Positions 58,616 to 64,000 of a stretch of 64,000 nucleotides of DNA are shown in pieces. Origin of the DNA: Leuctra nigra (taxonomy: Eukaryota > Arthropoda > Insecta > Plecoptera > Leuctridae). Within the stretch, counting starts at the first letter, position 1, and every line of letters begins with the position of its first letter. Below the pieces are notes generated by a model. It ran no database searches. It saw only the letters and a list, made by a program, of their open reading frames with translations, and was not told where the DNA came from. The position numbers were made by a program, and so were the translations under genes. The stretch covers positions 2,976,001-3,040,000 of the forward strand of contig OW203762.1 of NCBI GenBank assembly GCA_934045905.1. The letters run 5' to 3'.

Positions 58616-61600
58616 CCTACATTCCCACACCAGAACATATATATCTTACATATATTTATAATATATGGCAAAAAATTAAGAAGTGTGCGGGATATATGCA
58701 AAAACTTCATTATATGTGACATGTATATTGAAATATATTTGAAATATGATGTCTTCGATTTTCTGAAACTTGTAATAATTTCATTATTTACTTTCTGTAA
58801 GTCATAAAATCATTAATATGTTTAATTTGTATTGAAAATGGATAGAATTTGAAGAAAAAAAAGTAAAATGTGAGACACTTTTTGTGTATATTTCACATAT
58901 ATATGGAATATATAGGTATTGCAGAACTGAATCATATAATAACATATATGTACACATATATTTACAAAACTCTTCAAAATATATTTCACATATCATCTCA
59001 CGCATAATTCCGAATTGTGAATTATCGTCTAAAATACTTTCTTATAAGTCAAATATGATTATTTTCATATAATATAGATCAAAATTAAATGCATTTCAAG
59101 GGAAAAACTAAACATGCTGAGACACATAAAGAATGTATTTCACATATCAGTGGAATATATCGGTAGAACAGAATAAAAACATATTTCACGTACATGAGCT
59201 GATATATTTCACATACTCTCAACAATATATTTCAGATATCATCCCAGTCAAAATGCTGAATCATGAAAAAACTGTTAATACGTGTATTTACGCGTCAAAT
59301 ATGATTATTTTCATATAATATAGAACAAAATGAACCGCATTTCAAGGAAAAAGCTTGATTTTACTAAACACATAAAGAATGTATTTCACATATCAGTGGA
59401 ATATATCGGTAGAACAGAATAAAAACATATTTCACGTACATGAGCTGATATATTTCACATACTCTCAACAATATATTTCAGATATCATCCCAGTCAAAAT
59501 GCTGAATCATGAAAAAACTGTTAATACGTGTATTTACGCGTCAAATATGATTATTTTCATATAATATAGAACAAAATGAACCGCATTTCAAGGAAAAAGC
59601 TTGATTTTACTAAACACATAAAGAATGTATTTCACATATCAGTGGAATATATCGGTAGAACAGAATAAAAACATATTTCACGTACATGAGCTGATATATT
59701 TCACATACTCTCAACAATATATTTCAGATATCATCCCAGTCAAAATGCTGAATCATGAAAAAACTGTTAATACGTGTATTTACGCGTCAAATATGATTAT
59801 TTTCATATAATATAGAACAAAATGAAACGCATTTCAAGGAAAAAGCTTGATTTTACTAAACACATAAAGAATGTATTTCACATATCAGTGGAATATATCG
59901 GTAGGACAGAATAAAGACATATTTCAAATACATGAGCTGATATATTTCACATACTCTCAACAATATATTTCAGATATCATCCCAGTCAAAATGCTGAATC
60001 ATGAAAAAACTGTTAATACGTGTATTTACGCGTCAAATTTGATTATTTTCATATAATATAGAACAAAATGAAACGCATTTCAAGGAAAAAGCTTGATTTT
60101 ACTAAACACATAAAGAATGTATTTCACATATCAGTGGAATATATCGGTAGGACAGAATAAAGACATATTTCAAATACATGAGCTGATATATTTCACATAC
60201 TCTCTACGATATATTTCAGATATCATCCCAGTCAAAATGCTGAATCATGAAAAAAACTGTAAATACGTGTATTTACACGTCTAATATGATTATTTTCATA
60301 TAATATAGAACAAAATGAACCGCATTTCAAGGAAAAAGCTTGATTTTACTAAACACATAAAGAATGTATTTCACATATCAGTGGAATATATCGGTAGAAC
60401 AGAATAAAGACATATTTCAAATACATGAGCTGATATAATTCACATACTCTCAACAATATATTTCAGATATCATCCCAGTCAAAATGCTGAATCATGAAAA
60501 AACTGTTAATACGTGTATTTACGCGTCAAATATGATTATTTTCATATAATATAGAACAAAATGAAACGCATTTCAAGGAAAAAGCTTGATTTTACTAAAC
60601 ACATAAAGAATGTATTTCACATATCAGTGGAATATATCGGTAGGACAGAATAAAAACATATTTCACATACATGAGCTGATATATTTCACATACTCTCAAC
60701 AATATATTTCAGATATCATCCCAGTCAAAATGCTTAATCATGAAAAAACTGTTAATACGTGTATTAAAACGTCAAAGATGATTATTTTTTTATAATATAG
60801 AACAAAATGAACCGCATTTCAAGGAAAAAGCTTGATTTTACTAAACACATAAAGAATGTATTTCACCTATCAGTGGAATATATCGGTAGGACAGAATAAA
60901 GACATATTTGACATACATGAGCTGATATATTTCACATACTCTCTACGATATATTTCAGATATCATCCCAGTCAAAATGCTGAATCATAAAAAAAACTGTA
61001 AATACGCATATTATTACGTCAAATATGATTATTTTCATATAATATAGAACAAAATGAAACGCATTTCAAGGAAAAAGCTTGATTTTACTAAACACATAAA
61101 GAATGTATTTCACATATCAGTAGAATATATCGGTAGAACAGAATAAAGACATATTTGACATACATGAGCTGATATATTTCACATACTCTCTACGATATAT
61201 TTCAGATATCATCCCAGTCAAAATGCTGAATCATAAAAAAAACTGTAAATACGCATATTATTACGTCAAATATGATTATTTTCATATAATATAGAACAAA
61301 ATGAAACGCATTTCAAGGAAAAAGCTTGATTTTACTAAACACATAAAGAATGTATTTCACATATCAGTAGAATATATCGGTAGAACAGAATAAAGACATA
61401 TTTGACATACATGAGCTGATATATTTCACATACTCTCTACGATATATTTCAGATATCATCCCAGTCAAAATGCTGAATCATGAAAAAACTGTAAATACGT
61501 GTATTTACACGTCAAATATGATTATTTTCATACAATATAGAACAAAATGAAACGCATTTCAAGGAAAAAACTTAATTTTACTAGACACATAAAGAATGTA

Positions 61601-62280
61601 TTTCACATATCAGTAGAATATATCGGTAGAACAGAATAAAAACATATTTCACATACATGAGCCGATATATTTCACATACTCTCAACCATATATTTCAGAT
61701 ATCATCCCAGTCAAAATGCTGAATCATAAAAAAACTGTAAATACGCGTATTATTACGTCAAATATGAATATTTTCATATAATATAGAACAAAATGAAACG
61801 CATTTCAAGGAAAAAGCTTGATTTTACTAAACACATAAAGAATGTATTTCACCTATCAGTGGAATATATCGGAACAAAAGAATAAAAACATATTTCAAAT
61901 ACATGAGCTGATATAATTCACATACTCTCTACGATATATTTCAGATATCATCCCAGTCAAAATGCTGAATCATGAAAAAACTGTAAATACGTGTATTTAC
62001 ACGTCAAATATGATTATTTTCATATAATATAGAACAAAATGAAACGCATTTCAAGGAAAAAACTTAATTTTACTAGACACATAAAGAATGTATTTCACAT
62101 ATCAGTGGAATATATCGGTAAAAAAATGCTGAAACATGCTGATATATGATTATTCCCAGATATCATCCCAGTCAAAATACTGAATCTTTAAATTACTGTT
62201 AATACGTGTATTTATACACGTCAAATATGATTACTTTCATAAAACATATTATATCAACAATAAATGCATTTTAGGGAAGA
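58616..62280. repeat. 246-bp tandem satellite, about 13 monomers plus degenerate edges
   Basis: The monomer is AT-rich and recognisable by AAAGAATGTATTTCACATAT, by CATCCCAGTCAAAATGCTGA and by a block with ACGTG...CACGT-type inverted repeats. Copies start near 59126, 59372, 59618, 59864, 60110, 60357, 60603, 60849, 61095, 61341, 61588, 61834 and 62083. The three from 59126 appear identical. Later ones carry ACGCATATTATTACGTC or ATTTACACGTC variants. The monomer at about 58866-59111 is diverged, the DNA before it more so, and the last copy is shortened: a typical homogenised centre with decayed edges. It lies directly downstream of the transposase gene. Confidence 0.85.
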
Positions 62281-62326
62281 TTTTTTTTGTAAGACACAGA
62301 GTTCGTTCTCTTCTTCTCAACCGCAA

Positions 62327-64000
62327 CTATTTGGTAACTTCTGATCTGTTGGGCTGAATTACACTGTAGTAGTTATCCACTCCATCTGCAGACTTTACGT
62401 TGAAGAACACTACTTTTCGCCAGATTCTTGTAACACTGACAGCAGATAGGTCACGGTCTTGACATACACTTCTTATGTGACGTAACTGCAGATCTTGTAC
62501 ACACCGCTGTGGACGTGACTGGAAATTGTGTCCGATAGCGTAGCAAATGTTATTGTGTACAACAAAAATTACAATGGCAAAGATTTCATTTGATGAGTTG
62601 TTGTCCAATTGAACTGTGTAACTATTGCGCTTTTTCACTCGGCGATAACTTCCGCTATGGATCATCTCTTCATGTATAATTATACGTGTGTAGAAACTTA
62701 CAACTGTTGAGGGTGAAGCAATTTCAACCGAAATTCTCTGCAGAGCCAAGAAGTACTGCATTCCAATTGGCTTTACATCAAATGCATTCCCGATGATTGT
62801 GACATCTTCTATTTGAAATGCAGCGTTTACACGCTTTTTCTCCCCGCTGACCAAATGCTGAAAGAATTCCTTCTCTTCATCATCCATGTACGGTAGACAT
62901 TTCTTAGCCATGCAGGGAATCGAGCATTTCAATTGAAATCTCTCACATATCTGCTTGGATACCCCATTGGAACTCCGTATGAAATCCAACAATTCTGCGT
63001 TGAAGTTCTCGTAGACGAAAGCGGAGTGAGCCCACAGGGGACCCCAGTTAATAACACTCTTTGGCAGGTGAGAGAGGAGATGTACATTGAAAGATACATT
63101 CTCAATGTTATATAAAGTTGGTACGTCTTTTAAAAATTTTGAAAGTCGGTCAGAAGCAAGAGCAACTTCACTTTTCAGAATATCTTCTTTGCAGAGCAAG
63201 AATAGTCCTTCAACTAATAATGCCCAATGAGACAAAAACCGATTGGGCAAGATGTTCTTCAGTAATGGAACACTATAAAGAAATATCCAACAGTACCACT
63301 CGTGGGCTTTCCAATGTTTTCGCTCGTCAACTGAACGAGGAATCCTTGAAATATTTAAGGGTGGCTTAATTTGGAGCAATCGATTAGTTACTTCATGCGA
63401 TTGAAGACCTATATAATAATCATTACCATGATTAGCTGAGTCGAACCAAATAGACATGAATTGGCGGGCCACCCCCAAAAATGCGCAATGCATCACGTCG
63501 GGTATGAGCCCTTCAACTATGTCAAACTGGGGAATTACTGAAAGAATTGACAGGCCTTTCATTCCCATAAATGGTTTACCACTCTCTTCTGCGGTTTCCA
63601 TGTGCAATAACGTATCGGCAACATTTCGTAAAGGATACTTGGTGTCATCATCAGGGTAAACACGTACAAATCCACGACCTTTCTGTACCGTTTGCCCAGG
63701 GTGTAAACAAAATCCGCACCCATACTTTCCATTGAATTGGGATGAATTTCTCAGAAGTGGTCTTGCTACGGAGTCACAAACGCTGATCAAAACTTTAACT
63801 CTGCGGTTAATTAGTACACCCTCAGATTCGTATGTTATTCCAGAACTATTCAACATTTTACACTCCTTAACAAATGGTTGCAAATATTGAGCCATTTCTG
63901 GTTTTTTCAGACCAAACCAAATACTTGCCACCAAAACTTTCTTTTGCTGTATGCGGGGCTGAAGTTCATTAATGGTACACAAAACTGGCCAAAGTGAATA
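62327..64000 (-). CDS. CMC/EnSpm (Transposase_21-type) transposase, 5' part outside the window
   Basis: Open from the right window edge (reading ...SLWPVLCTINELQ...) to TAG at 62327-62329; about 557 codons are visible. Features typical of the tnp2 family: SVCDSVARP (candidate first catalytic Asp), followed by CGFCLHPG; LIPDVMHCAFLGVARQF (second Asp); WKAHEWYCWIFLYSVPLL; and HLLSHLPKSVINWGPLWAHSAFVYENFN (candidate Glu in VYEN), the DUF4218-like part. The catalytic assignments follow the DDE pattern and are inference. No stop or frameshift is seen in this part. Transposase_21 proteins cut and paste CACTA-like DNA transposons. Neither terminal repeat can be identified in the window. Confidence 0.75.
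   Translation of the reverse strand, partial: YSLWPVLCTINELQPRIQQKKVLVASIWFGLKKPEMAQYLQPFVKECKMLNSSGITYESEGVLINRRVKVLISVCDSVARPLLRNSSQFNGKYGCGFCLHPGQTVQKGRGFVRVYPDDDTKYPLRNVADTLLHMETAEESGKPFMGMKGLSILSVIPQFDIVEGLIPDVMHCAFLGVARQFMSIWFDSANHGNDYYIGLQSHEVTNRLLQIKPPLNISRIPRSVDERKHWKAHEWYCWIFLYSVPLLKNILPNRFLSHWALLVEGLFLLCKEDILKSEVALASDRLSKFLKDVPTLYNIENVSFNVHLLSHLPKSVINWGPLWAHSAFVYENFNAELLDFIRSSNGVSKQICERFQLKCSIPCMAKKCLPYMDDEEKEFFQHLVSGEKKRVNAAFQIEDVTIIGNAFDVKPIGMQYFLALQRISVEIASPSTVVSFYTRIIIHEEMIHSGSYRRVKKRNSYTVQLDNNSSNEIFAIVIFVVHNNICYAIGHNFQSRPQRCVQDLQLRHIRSVCQDRDLSAVSVTRIWRKVVFFNVKSADGVDNYYSVIQPNRSEVTK

Noticed and set aside
59133..61047. Repeated frames of about 61 codons, one per satellite monomer
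   Set aside because: The monomer length happens to be divisible by three. The frames are AT-rich, lack domain features and degrade with the satellite.
62933..63659. Plus-strand frames of 60-83 codons at the right end
   Set aside because: Antisense to the transposase, whose motifs are on the minus strand.

Overview
The window is eukaryotic repeat DNA, most likely from an arthropod. It holds intronless retroelement ORFs, long TAA microsatellites, an AT-rich satellite and a CMC/EnSpm-type transposase. There is no bacterial gene organisation, and I see no ordinary host gene. The host assignment rests on the Dong/R4 LINE type (TAA-targeting) and on an embedded RNA-virus nucleoprotein-like gene; it is inference.

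Positions 1-47290 are a head-to-tail array of composite units of about 3.71-3.75 kb. It begins before the window; 12 complete units and the end of another are visible. Each unit contains, in order: (i) a 23-bp leader repeated 2 or 3 times; (ii) an intact 425-codon gene for a protein that looks like a nucleoprotein of a negative-strand RNA virus (Chuviridae-like is my best guess); (iii) a 3' UTR ending in a pure poly(A) tract; (iv) the 5' end of a Dong/R4-clade non-LTR retrotransposon, open for only 155 codons; (v) a non-coding tail of about 1.33 kb carrying a 211-bp MITE-like inverted-repeat element; (vi) a microsatellite that switches strand, (AAT)n then (ATT)n. The units differ by only a few SNPs and small indels, which are distributed as a mosaic.

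Positions 47291-48265 hold a second, strongly diverged copy of the nucleoprotein gene (first 258 codons only, ending in a TAA tract). Its differences from the array copies are overwhelmingly synonymous. Positions 48331-54012 hold a further array-type nucleoprotein gene whose poly(A) joins a full-length, uninterrupted Dong-like LINE (1203 aa from the first ATG). This looks like the parental chimera: a viral mRNA joined by its poly(A) to the 5' end of a LINE, as expected if the LINE reverse transcriptase jumped templates during target-primed reverse transcription.

Positions 54104-57881 are a second, different Dong-like LINE, also between TAA tracts, broken by one in-frame stop between its RT and its zinc-knuckle/endonuclease parts. 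It is followed by 435 bp of perfect (AAT)n. From about 58.6 to 62.3 kb lies a 246-bp tandem satellite with degenerate edges. The right edge (62327-64000, minus strand) is a partial CMC/EnSpm-type transposase.

The most unusual feature is the amplified virus-gene/LINE composite: at least 13 full-length viral-type nucleoprotein ORFs linked to a TAA-targeting retrotransposon, with a second independent-looking homologue in the same locus. No expression, database or read evidence was available, so function (antiviral interference, piRNA source or none) is hypothesis.
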